This document shows, in pieces, positions 34,163 through 46,839 of a stretch of DNA of 64,000 nucleotides (position 1 is its first letter; each line of letters opens with the position of its first letter). The stretch is from NCBI GenBank assembly GCA_028583685.1, contig JAMXIF010000045.1:1632365-1696364 (forward strand), read 5' to 3'. Both the position numbers and the translations under genes were made by a program. Source of the stretch: Petaurus breviceps papuanus. Its lineage: Eukaryota > Chordata > Mammalia > Diprotodontia > Petauridae. Below the pieces are notes generated by a model. That model was not told the origin of the DNA, ran no database searches, and saw only the letters and a list, made by a program, of their open reading frames with translations.

Positions 34163-34749
34163 CAGTGTTCTCACAGCTTGGTTGGGGGTCTCCAGAGACC
34201 TTTTAGAGGATCTCTAGGGTCATAACTAATTTTTTACAGTAATACTAAAGCATTTTAATTTATAATGAGGTAAATATCAATAGATATAACTAGGAGTTTC
34301 TTGGAGCCAGCTTGAACCTTGGGAGAGACAAGTTATCAAATTTTCAGTGTGAGAATTTACATCTTAGAAACCAGAAAAGGTGACAAAACAGGGGTTTGAT
34401 TTATTGTTTTGTTGATTATATAGACTTAAGAAAATAAGGGAGAATATATTAATAAGGTAGATTAAATTTAAAAGTGTGTTGTGTGTACATTTCCCTACCT
34501 CCCACCCCCAGCCGATTGTTAAACATTTACCAACATAAGTCTAGATTTAATCCACATGAACAAAAGTCCTTTGGTGGTCCTCAATTTTTTTTGAGTGTAC
34601 AGAGGTCCTGATTGTAAATTCCTTGAAGGCAGGAACTGGTTTTTTTTGCCTCTTTTACATCCCCAGAGCTTAGCACAGTACCTGACATTTAGTAGGCACT
34701 TAATAAATGCTGATTGATTGATTGAGAACAAAAAGTTTGAAAATTGCTG
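34163..34749 (+). mobile_element. hAT-like DNA transposon remnant
   Basis: Starts CAGTGTTCTCACAGC and continues GGGGGTCTCCAGAGACCTTT and TAATACTAAAGCATTTTAAT, as in Zaphod/Tip100-like hATs. It ends AAAAAGTTTGAAAATTGCTG. Flanks ATGTAGTC and ATCTGGTC agree at 6 of 8 positions, fitting an old 8-bp duplication. No transposase frame. An L2 end (34606-34727) lies inside. Confidence 0.6.
34606..34727 (+). repeat. L2 3' end inside hAT remnant
   Basis: TTCCTTGAAGGCAGGAACTG, CCCCAGAGCTTAGCACAGTA, and GCACTTAATAAATGCTGATT, followed by a GATT repeat. Confidence 0.75.
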
Positions 34750-35716
34750 ATCTGGTCAAACCAAGCAAGTGGAAGCTAATGATGACTCTATGAGACATCG
34801 TGAATCAATCAAACAAATTCAAAAGAATGAAAAAATGGAAGAAAATGTAAAATACTTTATGGGAAAAACAACTGACCTGGAAAATAGATCCAAGAGAGAC
34901 AGTATCAGAATCACTGAACTACCTAAAAGTCATAATCAAAAGGAGGACCTAGACAGCATATTTCAGGAAATTATCAAGGAAAACTGCTCTGATGTCCTAG
35001 AACCAGAGGGCAAAATATGCATTGAAAGAGTCCACCAAGCACCTCATGAAAGATATCCCAAATAAAAACATTATAGCCAAGGAACATTATAGTCAAATTT
35101 CTGAACTATCAGGTCAAGGGAAAAGTACTTCAAGGGTACAGAAACAATTCAAATATCAGGAAGTCACAATCAGGATCACACAGTACTTGGCAGCTGCAAT
35201 ATTAAAGGATCAGAGGTCATGGAACATAATATTCTGGAGGGCAAAGGAACTAGGACTACAACCAAGAATCACTTATCGAGCAAAACTAAGCATAATACAT
35301 CAAGGGGGATTTCAAGCTTCATAAGGAGAAGAGCAGAACTACACCAAAAGTTTAACCTCCAATATCAAGACCCAAGAGAAGCATAAACAGGTAAAAAAGT
35401 GAAAAGAAAACATAAGGGATCTGATAGAGTTAAACTGCTTATGCGCCTATATAGGAAGATGGTACTTATAACTCTTAAAAATTGTATCACTAACAGTACA
35501 GATAGAAGGAACATATGTAGACAGAGGGCACCTGTATAAGATGAATTTGAGTGAATGACATAAAAAAATTTAAGGGATGAGAAATCAGATGGGTGCAAAA
35601 GGAAGGGAGAGGTAGAATAGAATAGATTATCTCACATGAAGACGTGAAAGGGACCTATTACAGTGGAGGGGAAGATGGGAGGGTGTGATGGACATTGCTT
35701 GAATCTATTACCTCAC

Positions 35717-37135
35717 TGTAATAGCAAGCAAACAAGTACTTAGCTTGCTTCAGTTGAAACTTGCCCATGATTATATCAAGTCTTTGTTAAGAAACAGGAC
35801 TTGTGAAACCCACAGTGGGAGGGACTTGCCAAAGACAGGAACAGGAAGGATATATGAGGTGGGTAGAATAGGGAGGAGCTAATGACCAGATAAAAAGCTG
35901 AACACAAGCTGGGAGAGCAGAACTGAGAAGGGAACACTTGCGGTGGCCAGAGTTGAGAAGGAGAAAACTTGTGGTATCCTGGCACTCTGTCTGTCTGTTC
36001 TGTCTGTGTCGATTTGTGTTTGTAAGACTTTGTACAGAAGCCCTGAGACCTTACTGGAAGCCTTGAAAGAGGATTTTGTTGTCTGTTTATAGAAGTTCTG
36101 GGGAAGATTTCAGAGGTCCTGGGACTATGCTGATAATTTGTGTTGAATTCTCAGACTTTGTTTGTGGGTTTGTGTTGATTTCACAGGCAGATAGTGAATT
36201 GATGATGGTGCTGGCAATGTATAAGAATGTTGTTTTGGCTCTGTTAAGCTTTGTCTTCCCAGAAACAGAAACTGTGAAAGACTTGAGGTGGACTGGACAC
36301 TGTGAGCTTCAATATGGAATGGGAATTGGATGATAAATTAGACAAGGAGCTGGACGAGGAGCTGAGAGCTGCCTACCTTTGAATCCAGGTGACAGTTGGG
36401 TAAATTCAGGCAAAACCTGGGACCATGGAAGAGGAGCCATGGAATCTGAGAGTCAGCTCAAGTCAAGATGAAAAGACCTCTCCTTGGGTACTTAGTGCTG
36501 ACTGAGAAGGATCATGATATACTGTGGTCTAGGGGTGGGAGAACTTTGTACTCTGTACCTTGTACCTCTTAAGGATGATTGAGTTAAGGATGATTGGAAA
36601 CTAATCTCCAATCAAGAAGAAAGAAGACTTTTTGACCAGAGAGATTAAGACAATGTGACCTAGGGTGGAGAACTTTGACCTTTGTACTTTGTGTCACTTA
36701 AGGAGTATTGCTTCTTAAGAATGATTGAGTTAAAGACTTACTGAATGGGGGGCGACTAGGTAGCACAGCGAGAGTAGAGAGTAAGAGCACCAGCTCCAGT
36801 GTTGAGAAGACCTGGAGTTCGAATTCCGGCTCAGACCTGGCCGTGTAACCTTGAGCAAGTTACTTAACCCCGATTGCTTTAAAAAAAAAAAAAAAAGACT
36901 TACTGAATGGCATCTTTTATTTAAAACTATGTAGTCACTTTGGAGAAAACTATGTGGCTACTTTAGTGATAAGTTGTTATGTTATAACATTGAGAATGCT
37001 GTACTTTGGTTTCTGTGAATGTTTTGTCTTAGTTTATTACTGAATAAATAGAGAGTTCACTATACTATGAGATCAGAACCTTAAAGCTATTCACAGCAGC
37101 AGTCCTCTGGAGAGCTGCTTGTACTTGGCTTTACA
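35717..37135 (+). mobile_element. LTR of fossil retrovirus, family B (copy B1)
   Basis: 1,419 bp including a nested SINE, starting TGTAATAG and ending TTGGCTTTACA. Flanks CTCAC and CTTAC are a 5-bp duplication with one difference. The L1 host sequence resumes on the other side. Related to family A and to copy B2 at 56165. Solitary. Confidence 0.85.
36749..36894 (+). repeat. SINE monomer (GGCGGCCAGG type) in LTR B1
   Basis: GGGGCGACTAGGTAGCACAG head, GTAACCTTGAGCAAGTTACT core and A tail. Perfect 16-bp target-site duplication AAGACTTACTGAATGG at 36733-36748 and 36895-36910. Confidence 0.95.
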
Positions 37136-38957
37136 CTTACTCTTGTCAATACTGACTCAAAGAGGGAATAATGAACACAATCAGTTGAATACAGAAAGTT
37201 ATCTTACCCCAACAGGAAAGTAGGAGGGGAGGAGATTAAATCAAGCAGGGGAGTGGGGACTGACTTGAAGGGATAGCAGATCAGAGGAGGTGGTAGACAA
37301 AAACAAAACACTGGTGAGGTGAGAAAACTGAAAGGAGAGAGAGGACAAATAGGAGAAAGAATAGGATGGAGGGAAATACACAGGTAGTAATAATAACTGT
37401 GAATGTGAATGGGATAGATCCTCCCATAAAATGGAAGTTGATTGCAGAGTGGATCAAGAACCAGAATCCTATAATATGTTGCTTACAAGAAATAGTCGAA
37501 GTAGAGAGACACACACAGAGTAAAGAATCTATTATGCTTCAGGTAAAGTAAAAAAAAAAATAAGCAGGGTTAGCAATTCTGACCTTAGACAAAGTAAAAG
37601 CAAAAATAGACCTAATTAAAAGAGATAAGAAAGAAAACTACATCTTGCAAGAAGGTACCATAGAAAATGAAGCAATCAAATTAGATGAGCAAGGAATAGT
37701 CTACATGTCAGATCTATGGGGAGGGGGAAATTTTCTGACCAAACCAGATAGAGAGCATTACAAAATGTAGAATAGATAATTGTGATAATATTAAATTGAA
37801 AAACTTTTGTACAAACAAAATCAATACAACCAAGATTAGAAGGAAAACAGAAAGCTAGGAAACAATCTTTATATCAAGTATCTCTGATAAAGGACTAATT
37901 TTTCGAATATATAGAGGAGTCAAATTTCTGAGAATATAAGCCATTTCCCAAGTGATAAATGGTCAAAGGATATGAACAGGTAGTTTTCAGATGAAGAAAT
38001 CAAAGATATCTATAGGCATATGAAGAAATGTTCTAAATCATTTTTGAACAGAGAAATGCAAATTAAAACAATTCTGACATACCACCTCACACCAATCAGA
38101 TTAGCTCATGTGACAAAAAAGGAAAATGACAAATGTTGGAGAGGATGTGTGAAAATTAGGACACTAATGCACTGTTGATTGAGTTGTGAACTGATCCAAC
38201 CATTTTGGAGAGCAACTTGGAACTATGTCCAAAGGGCAATCAAACTGTGAGTACCCTTTCATCTAGCAATATCACTACTAGGTTTGTATCCCAAAGAGAT
38301 TATAAAAAAGGGAAAAGGACCTACATGTACAAAATAATATTTAGAGTAGCCCTTTTGTGGTGGCAAAATATTGGAAATTGGGAGGATGGCTATCAACTGG
38401 GGAATGGCTGAATAAGCTGTGGAATATGAATATAATGGAATACTATTGTGCAATAAGAAATGATGAACAGGCAGATTTCAGAAAAACCTAGAAAGACTTG
38501 AGCAAACTGATGCAAAGTGAAATGAGCAAAGCCAGGAAAACATTGTGCATAGTATCAGCAACATCATGTGATGATAAACTCTGAGTGACTCAGCTTTTCC
38601 CAGCAACACAATGATCCAAGACAATTACAAAGGACTCATGAAGGCAAATGTTATCCACATCCAGATAGAGTTGATGAACTTTGAATGCAGATCAAAGCAT
38701 CGTTTTTTTTAACTTGCATTATTCTTTCTAGTGTTTTTTTTTTCATTTAATCTGTTTCTTCTTCCACAACTGTGACAAATATGGAAATATGTTTTACATG
38801 ATAGCATGGGTATAAACTATATCAAACTGCCCACCATTTTCAGAAGAGGAGAGGGGAGTGGAGGAAGGGGACAGAAGGGAGGGACAGAGAGAAATTTGGA
38901 GCTCAAAATGCTTAAAAAATGTTTGATATGTAATTGGGAAAAATAAAATACTATTCT

Positions 38958-39092
38958 TTTTGTTGCTGTTTTACTTTTTGGAGGGGGGAAGCCAGGGCAA
39001 TCGGGGTTACGTGACTCGAGGTCAGATTTGAACTCAGGTCCTCCTGACTCCAGGACAAGTGCTCCATTCACTGCTCCACCTAGCTGTCCCTA
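38958..39092 (-). repeat. SINE1-type SINE after L1 tail
   Basis: GGGGGGAAGCCAGGGCAATC, AGATTTGAACTCAGGTCCTC, CCACCTAGCTGTCCC. Part of the core is missing. Confidence 0.8.
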
Positions 39093-39244
39093 AAAAAATT
39101 ATTAATTGTTAAATTACTAAACTTAAAAAAAAACTGTCATGTAACAAAATTCATTTCACGTATAGTATTCTTTTCTGTTCTTTATATATTGAAATGCTCA
39201 TGTTAGTTAAATCCATAATTGGAAGGAAGAAAAGGAAGAAGGGG

Positions 39245-39705
39245 AGGAAACAAACATTTATTAAATGCCCATTATGTGCCAGGCACTATGCTAAGTGTTT
39301 TAAAAATATTGTCTCTTCAGGAGGACCTGAGTTCAAATCCGGCCTCAGACACTTACTAGCCGTGTGACCTTGGGCAAGTCACTTAACACCGATTGCCCTC
39401 CAAAAAGCAAAAAAATAAAAATATTATCTCATTTTAAAAAATATACCAGACTGTTTTAAATCAATTTTGACTTGCAAACTGATATGTAGATGTACATTTA
39501 AGGGACATGGATTTAACATAGATTTTCATTCCTCAAAAGAGATAACCTGATAACTTGTAAGTAATCTCTCCCTTTCTGAATCCCCATTCAATCCAACAAT
39601 TAAATTAATTAAATGCCTCCCATATATAAAACATTAGGCTCTGATACAAACATAAAAATGAAAAATCATTCCTGCCCTCCAGACAGTTATACTAGCCTTT
39701 ATTTT
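39245..39705. repeat. L2 ends and 5'-truncated SINE1
   Basis: 39245-39310 is an antisense L2/MIR end (AACAAACATTTATTAAATGC). 39318-39412 is a 5'-truncated SINE1 with target-site duplication AAAAATATTGTCTC / AAAAATATTATCTC. 39585-39705 is an antisense L2 end (CATTCCTGCCCTCCAGACAG). Confidence 0.7.
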
Positions 39706-40613
39706 TCTGTAAATGTTATTTATGTTACCAATTAGATAGTAAGATTCTTATGGGGATGGGCAATGACTTATAATCGTCTCTTCCATAGACACTGTATAAT
39801 TACTGTTCATTATTGCTTACTGGTTGACAAAAGTTCTTCTCTGTGCTCAGACAATACCCACTTGCCCACTTTAAATGTTTTAAGAAGGACAAAAGCAATT
39901 TACGAAGTGGTATTGTTCACACTGGCCACAGGGAACGATGCTTTTTAAAGAATAAAGGTAAACTAAACAAAAAGAAAGGCTTACCTAGAACTGAACAAAC
40001 TCTCCCTTGTGCTTAATATACTAGAAAAATGGCTCGAGTTCCAAGATTCCTTCTAAAATATGCTCCAGGGCATAGGTGAATGATTCATCTTGAGCACAAA
40101 CTCTGCCACTAAATTCCCTCAGTTTAAGATAATGATCTTATTACAGTGCTTGCTTCATTCATCTTGAAGAAATATGAAAAGCAATTCTATCTTCCATACA
40201 GAAGAAAAGTATATGAGGTTGGCAGAAACCATTTTGTTAGCTATTAAGGTGAAAATCAAATGGATTTTTTGGTTTAGTTCTGAGATTTCATCAGTATAGG
40301 AAACTCCCTCCACAGTTAACAAATCAACAACTCATCTATGAGTTGTAATTTTATACGGGACACTCAAAGTTTAAGTGACTTGCCTGTATAGTAACATAGC
40401 TAGTATAGTAACTGTCAGAGAAAACTTGAGCCTGGACATTCCCAATTGCCAGATTGAACTGCTGTACTGAATCAGATTTCATAAACATCTCAAATGTTTC
40501 AAAAATAGTCCGCAAAATTGTCAGCCATAGCAGAGAACAAAGATAGTATCTACAATTTAAATATGTAGATTATCCAAAACCTAATTATAGATACTAATAT
40601 TTTAAGATCTCTT
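39706..40613. other. intergenic, one weak MIR-like patch
   Basis: 40330-40470 may be an antisense CORE-SINE (TTTAAGTGACTTGCCTGTAT). The rest is unassigned and no exon is recognised. Confidence 0.4.
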
Positions 40614-40763
40614 GAGGGAGCTAGGTGGCGTGGTGAATAGAGCACCAGCTCTGGAGTCAGAAGGACCTGAGTTCAAATATGACCTCAGATACTTGACACG
40701 TCCTAGCTGTGTGACCTTGGGCAAGTCATTTAACCCCAATTGCCTTGCCTTCCATCCTCAAAA
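40614..40763 (+). repeat. SINE1-type SINE
   Basis: GAGCTAGGTGGCGTGGTGAA head and a CCTTGCCTTCCATCCTCAAA tail. Target-site duplication AGATCTCTT on both sides. Confidence 0.85.
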
Positions 40764-41074
40764 AAGATCTCTTTACCTATTTGCCTTCTGGTAAAGGGGC
40801 TAACAAGCAGAGCCACATGAGAGACTGTGGGAGAGAAAAAGATGCAAAGAAAATGGATGCTCTACATATGTATAGTAGAGCCAGTAAGATCAACATATAT
40901 AAAGGACAGCACATTAGTTACATGTAGAAGTAAGTGAGATGAGGCAACAAGATGATGTATTTGACTTGGGGCCTTTGATTTGGCATGGCTTAACTGGATA
41001 CTCTCAAGGGAACATGGCAGGTGTTGTAGGAGCTAAACCACCCCACCTCCTCTTATGCAAGTAAGGTATTGAAG

Positions 41075-41238
41075 TGGCTAGGTGGTGGCTAGGTGGTGCA
41101 GTGAATAGAGCACCAGCCCTGGAGTCAGGAGGACCTGAGTTCAAATCCAGCCTCAGACACTTAACACTTACTAGCTGTGTGACCTTGGACAAGTCACTTA
41201 ACCCCACTTGCCTTGCTTTCTTCCCCTCCAAAAAAAAA
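41075..41238 (+). repeat. SINE1-type SINE with duplicated head
   Basis: The first bases are doubled (TGGCTAGGTGG occurs twice in a row). Otherwise a normal copy, with GGTATTGAAG / GGCATTGAAA flanks. Confidence 0.85.
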
Positions 41239-41734
41239 TGGCATTGAAACTATCTTTGAGACTTGATTAGCTCAGGGATTAAAGGATCAGTATACTGATA
41301 ATCACTTTTTGGTTAGATGGCTCAGGACCACACTGGGACAACTCAATTAAGAGAGCTTCCTTCGGTTGAATCAATTTGTGGTATTTTCAATGCCTATCTC
41401 TGTTGAATATCTTTCTGCTGCTACAGTTAAGTAAACCCCCTTTTAAAAATATTGAATGACCTATGAACATCTCATTTTGTTACAGCATTGAGTTTAAAAT
41501 ACCAATGGATCGAACTGAGTCAGGTCCAGCCCAGAATAAGGAAGAAACAGAGGCAAAAAGGGAAAGGAAGCGGGGCCAGAGCTGGCACCATCTCCAACTC
41601 TTCATCCCCAGTATGGATATCTCCAAATCTCACAGAGAAAGAGAGCCTCAGGCATAATGGTTTTCAGTCGAAGCAGAAGGAAGAAGTCCACAATGGTGGT
41701 GTTGTTTTTTGTTTTTTTAGAAACTGCTCCCATG
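41239..41734. other. unassigned, includes a purine-rich open stretch
   Basis: 41460-41700 is open in two frames and purine-rich, preceded by a CATTTTGTTACAG acceptor-like site. No family recognised. Confidence 0.3.
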
Positions 41735-42060
41735 CTTTAATTCAACAAATATTTTAAATTGTCTATGTTTCAGGTACTTTTTTGGACAAAAGAACTACAG
41801 CAACAAAAATGAAAGTGAGCCCTCAAAGAGATTCCATTCTATTACTGGTCAGGCAGAGTGAACAATGCCTATAAAGAAAATTAAATATGAAATATTTGCA
41901 AAGTAATTTCTAGGGCTAGGGCAATAGCGTCTGGAAAGATAAGGAGCAGTCTCTTGAGGGTGGTGGTGCTTGGACAGAGCTTTGAAAGAATCTAGAGATT
42001 GTAAGCAGTGCAAAGACTCACTAGACATTTGGACTAAGAGGAGTTCAGAAGTCAAAGGGA
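41735..42060 (-). repeat. L2-derived segment, antisense
   Basis: AATTCAACAAATATTTTAAA, GGAGCAGTCTCTTGAGGGTG and ACAGAGCTTTGAAAGAATC resemble the reversed L2 3' region. Diverged. Confidence 0.45.
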
Positions 42061-44112
42061 ATAAGGGTTAAAATTTGAAGAAGCTTGAGTTAGAGTTAGT
42101 GAATTCATTAGCTTCTTGTATAATCTGATTTTCCAAAGCTGGAGTTGGGGAGATAGGAATGGTGAAGAACCAAAACTCACCACTTAAAAGTGTTCCACCT
42201 CAACAATCAAAAACTCTGAAATCATTTTATCATATTATAGCCTCCTATTATCTCATCTCTCCCTATGTCTTACCTCTCCAAACCTGTTTTTCTTCTTTAC
42301 CAGCAATATCTCTAATCCCTCCATCCTTCATTACTCTCCCAAACTCTAATCTTATTTTCCTGTCTTCCTGATCTCAAATCAATAATGAACTAATTCAACT
42401 CTATACTCTCCTCTGTTCTCATACTGCTGAGGCTTGTTAAACCTTGCTAAACCCTAATTCTGGATTACTCCCAATGCCTGTTCCTCCATTCCTACTCATA
42501 TGCTGTTGAAAGGAGTTGGAGGAAATTAGCAACCAAGCAGATTGGGTCTGTTACAAATTTATGTGTAGCTATGTATTTTGGATCACTTACTAAAGATCAG
42601 AAAGAGATTTCAGGAGAACCATGTGGATTTCTGAGATTTTTAGTCTTCTTGCCTTGGAAGAACCTGGGATATTACACAGTTTTTAATCTGGGGGGTGGAG
42701 TGGGGGTTGTGCAATTTCACCAACCAAGAGTGGATGAACTTGTCTGTAATGAGATATGAGTATCTGGCAGTAGAGTGTCAGAGGCAGGGAGATGTCCCTA
42801 GAAGGAGTGAAAGACTCTGGGAAGAAGCTGACATGCAACATAACCAGCACCTCAATCATATTCATATCTTCAATTTACCACACTAGAGATTTTGGAGAAT
42901 TTTTCTTTGGATGTGATCCAGGATTCTTTCTCCTGATTAAGTTGAGATATCCCACTCCTAGTGGGAGAGTTCATTCATTCTCTGTCTTGGATAAATGGGT
43001 TTATTTGTTATTCAATATGGGTGGTCTTTATGGGACTAGGATTTGGTGGGAAAGGAGTCAAACCTTGGAAATACAGCTTGGAGATATAACTTGCTATTCC
43101 TAAGAGATAACAATCAGCACAATTTGAACCTAAAAAAGTATTTCCCTAGACTAACAATATTTAGGAGGGCAGATACATATAATTATAGTACAGTAACATT
43201 CCTCCTCTTCCCCTCTCCCACCCCAATGAGAGCAGTGTGGCCAGAATCAAAGTCTGTCTTGGAGAGGTGTGGGTGGAGAGTTATAGATAACTCTCCATGC
43301 CTCCTTTTATGTCACATCTAGGCAGACCTATGTGGATGCACATAACCTACTTGGGCAACAGACACACATGTCCTACATAAAGACTGAACCCACATAGGAA
43401 GATGAGTGAAATGTATTACATTTCTTTTCCAGGAAATGTCCTGGGATCTTCTGGGGACAAAAAAAAAGTGGCTATTATTTTTGTATTGAAACTCAGTCTC
43501 ATCCTTTTACTATGATAGATGAATTAGTTGACAATGTGCCCCTGAAATGTTTGCTATTTTTCCATTTGAAAGCTCAAAACACATTTCCTTGTTCTTTGAA
43601 ATTTTCAGTTTAATAATCCCATTCAATGACAGCTGTCAATCACAGGTTATTCTTGTTACTAGGGTGGAACTAGCCAATAAGGAAGGCATCCCTCCCTACC
43701 AAAAAAGTGGTTGACTAAAGTGCTGTGATATCTAATCTCTGAATCTCCATTATATTCTAAGTAAGCATTGTAAAATTCCTCTTCTTTGAGATGAAAAATC
43801 TTCAATAAAATCTTTCATGAAATTAATTACATTGTCAGGCCAAGATAATTCATCTGTTAAGAGACTCTTACACACACTAAAATATCTCATGAAAATGGAG
43901 TGGTGTCACATGACTTAATTTGACAAATATTTATCTAACTCAGAGCAGTAGAGTCTGGCACAGTGGCCATAGATACACATCTGTGTAATTTGGAAAAATG
44001 AAACCATTTAATAATTCATCAATGCATGCTGCATGGCTCTGGGTCATGGACTATCCAAGTTTCTGAAAAATTAAAGGTAGTAATCACCCAAAGGGCAATG
44101 GACAGGTACATG
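42061..44112. other. intergenic, unassigned
   Basis: No gene or known repeat family recognised. 42160-42560 is pyrimidine-rich and repeat-like. A 22-bp palindrome is at 43275-43296. Confidence 0.35.
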
Positions 44113-45251
44113 TGTAATAGTAATGGAATTTAAAGATCCCCCTGTATTGGCTTGGTTTTCGAATTGTGTTAAAACCCAGAGCTTGTGAATCCCACTTGTG
44201 GGATGAACTTGTTGTCGTGAAAAGAGAGGGCTGAACTGGGAAGAGCTGGTGACATGAATTTAGAGAGACAGGAGCAAAGAGAGAGGCAGAAGAATTTTTT
44301 GGAAGCAGCATTGTGGAGCCAGAGAGAGACGGAGAGGATTGCTGAGGGCCAGTTTGAACTGCCTAGGACTTTTGAGAGCTGCCACCCAGAGCTGCCAAGG
44401 ACTGAGGAGACATGGCTGTTATGCTGGTGCTTTGTCTGTCCGTTTTGATATTGTTTTGCCAGATTTGTCCACTGGTGAAGGACAGTCCTGTTGTTGCAGA
44501 GGTTCTGGAACTTTGCTGTTGGTTCAGGGGTCCTGAGACTGTTCTGCAGACAGAGAGTGAATTGAGCCCACTGGTGAAGGCCAATGTTGTTGTTGCAGAG
44601 GCTCTGGAACCTTGCTGTTGGTTCAGAAACCCTGAAGAAGGATTTTCTTGTTGTATGTTTACAGAAATCCTGGAAGAGGGTTTTGCAAATGTTTTCAGGA
44701 GTCCTAGGACTGTTCTGCAGACAGAGAATGAATTAATGAGGACACTGGCAATGTATCTTGTGGCCTTGCTAAGCTTTGTCTCTCCAGGAACAAAGATTGC
44801 TGAGAACATGCCTTGGGTCAAGATGAAGAAACGACCTCTCTTTGGGTATTAAATGCTCTGCTTAAGCTTGTTGTAACTCTGGGGTAGATTCAATTGTGAT
44901 CCAAGGGTGGGGAACTTTTGACTTTTTTGTGCTCTGTGACTGACCAAATGAATGTACTTTACTTATGATTGGAAACTAAATCTCCATTTGAGAAGAGGGG
45001 CTTTGTGGTTGACTAAATGAAGGTACAGACTAGGGGTGGAGTAGTATTTAGAAGAAGGACTCTGTGATTAACTAAATGAATGTAATGTCCAGGGGTGGAG
45101 TAGTACTTGATTGAATTATACTTGGTGAATGCTGTATTTTGAATTATGCTATATTTTGATTTTCTCTGTTCTTAATTTGTCACTGAATAAAATGGAGAGC
45201 AGCTATGCTGGTATTTTGAACCTTGGGAAGTTGCCTTTGCTTGGCATTACA
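44113..45251 (+). mobile_element. LTR of fossil retrovirus, family A (copy A2)
   Basis: 1,139 bp, starting TGTAATAGTAATGG and ending TTGGCATTACA, with AATAAA about 65 bp before the end. Flanks ACATG and GCATG fit a 5-bp duplication with one difference. Contains an internal direct repeat of about 109-bp period around 44469-44680. Solitary. Confidence 0.85.
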
Positions 45252-45298
45252 GCATGATGAGAAAGAGTAAGGTATAAACATTAGAAACAAATACTTTG

Positions 45299-45450
45299 GG
45301 GAGGCTAGGTGGCACAGTAAATAAAGCACCGGCCCTGGAGTCAGGAGAACCTGAGTTCAAATCCGACCTCAGACACTTAACACTTATTAGCCATGTGACC
45401 TTGGGCAAGTTGCTTAACCCCAATTGCCCTCCAAGTAAAAGAAAAAAAAA
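45299..45450 (+). repeat. SINE1-type SINE
   Basis: GGGGAGGCTAGGTGGCACAG head and A tail. Target-site duplication GAAACAAATACTT / GAAACAAAGACTT. Confidence 0.9.
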
Positions 45451-46151
45451 AAGAAACAAAGACTTGTCCATGAGAATCTGTATAAAACATGTCATCAAGA
45501 AATAAATGACTGGAAAAAAGGATGAACAAGAGTGAGAGAGTCAGTGTGCTCCATTGGTGTCTATGAGATGTCAAGACATCTAGATAGTGGAAAGCATGTT
45601 GGGTGGACCTCCTGTGGAGGACTGAAGACATGGCCAGAGTTTCATAATATAGGCATTCATGCATGGGTTGGCATCTTCATTGTTGGAGAGAAGATCTGCA
45701 AACATTAGATGTCCCTTCTACAGTAAAACCTCTCCCCCTTGGACTTGGGTCTCCTCCACCTTCCTCTTCCTGCCATCTTTTAGAAATAGGTCCTGTTGGG
45801 TACCTGAATACATCTTTCCCATTCCCCTTGCCCCCATTCTGAGGACTAATCTGTTACATTTCTTCTGCTTAAAAGAATGTTAAAACTGAAAACAAAATGT
45901 GAAAGGAAAAAATAACTTTATATTTTAAAAATATAAAATATTTAAAAAATCAAATGGTGTCTGATTAAGGAGGTTCATGATTTGCATAAATGAAATGCTC
46001 AGCACTACAAGAAAGATGCAAGACAATTTCTTTAGAATATTTCTTCAGAATATATGTATATATAGGCAAGTGAGAAAGAAACCAGAGATAACACAGTAAG
46101 AGGCTTAAAGATAGCAGAATAAGAGCAACCATGATTAATAATGGATATATA
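45451..46151. other. intergenic, mostly unassigned
   Basis: 45530-45690 (AGCATGTTGGGTGGACCTCC) may be a scrap of a LINE ORF C-terminus. Otherwise nothing is recognised. Confidence 0.3.
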
Positions 46152-46304
46152 GGGGTCGATAGGCGGCACAGTAAGTAAGAGTGCTGGCCCTGGAGTCAGG
46201 AGGACCTGGGATCGGTTCCGGCCTCAGATACTTAACACCCAGACCAAAAAACTGGCTGTGTAACCTTGGGCAAGTTACTTAACCCCAGTTGCTTTAAAAA
46301 AAAT
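46152..46304 (+). repeat. SINE intermediate between SINE1 and GGCGGCCAGG types
   Basis: Head GGGGTCGATAGGCGGCACAG, a SINE1-like CCCTGGAGTCAGGAGGACCT, but a second-type TGTAACCTTGGGCAAGTTAC and GTTGCTTTAAAA end. Confidence 0.8.
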
Positions 46305-46329
46305 AATTATATATATTTACAAGCATCAC

Positions 46330-46839
46330 TGTTGTGGGGAAGCACCAACACCTGACTACACAAGCTGGGGAATCCCTGTACAGCCGTCAGGGTCTCACAC
46401 GGGAGGGTCCAAGGCAAGACATCTCCTCCTTCCAATTTGGGTCTGAATCTTAACAGTTTAAGTAGTGCTGAGAACAAAGAAGGCATACTGCCAGGTGTTT
46501 TTCACAAGCATCATATCTTGTGTGAGGCGTGGGACGGAAGCCAATCCCTCCAAAGCCCCCTCCAAGAGTGATGTCTTCTGGGAATGGCTAGTTCCAGGAG
46601 TTGGGCAGTTATCATATCTCTTGTCAAGGACCTGGCCAGGGTCCCAGGAGAGGAGCAGCCCTCAAGTTCTCAGGATCCTCTGTTCCCAAAAAGCTCAGGG
46701 TAATAGAAAGGTCATATTGAGTTGGGGCCTTGGTTTGTATAATCTTATTCCTCACAGAGGGGCTTACCTTGCCCCTTCAAATGGTAATTTTCACTTTTTA
46801 TCCCTCTTTTTAACTTCACACTTGTTAAAAATTATAACA
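46330..46839 (-). mobile_element. possible fossil LTR
   Basis: Minus-strand sequence starts TGTTATAATT and ends CCCCACAACA, with LTR-like base composition. The 5-bp flanks do not match, so the limits are uncertain. Confidence 0.35.

Larger units (their letters stand above)
34762..38957 (+). mobile_element. L1 LINE with ORF1 and 3' end, most of ORF2 missing
   Basis: ORF1 (RRM and C-terminal domains: ITELPKSHNQKEDLDSIFQE, CIERVHQAPHERYPK) runs to about 35380. After the LTR insert, the start of ORF2 appears (ITVNVNGIDPPIKWKLIAEW, IICCLQE: endonuclease N-terminus). Near 37675 the sequence jumps to the far 3' part of ORF2 (GAGCAAGGAATAGTCTACAT) and continues to the 3' UTR and AATAAA at about 38947. 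Reverse transcriptase is absent. Confidence 0.85.

Noticed and set aside
44363-44852. 150-residue open frames on both strands
   Set aside because: Inside LTR A2. The frame length reflects an internal direct repeat, not a gene.
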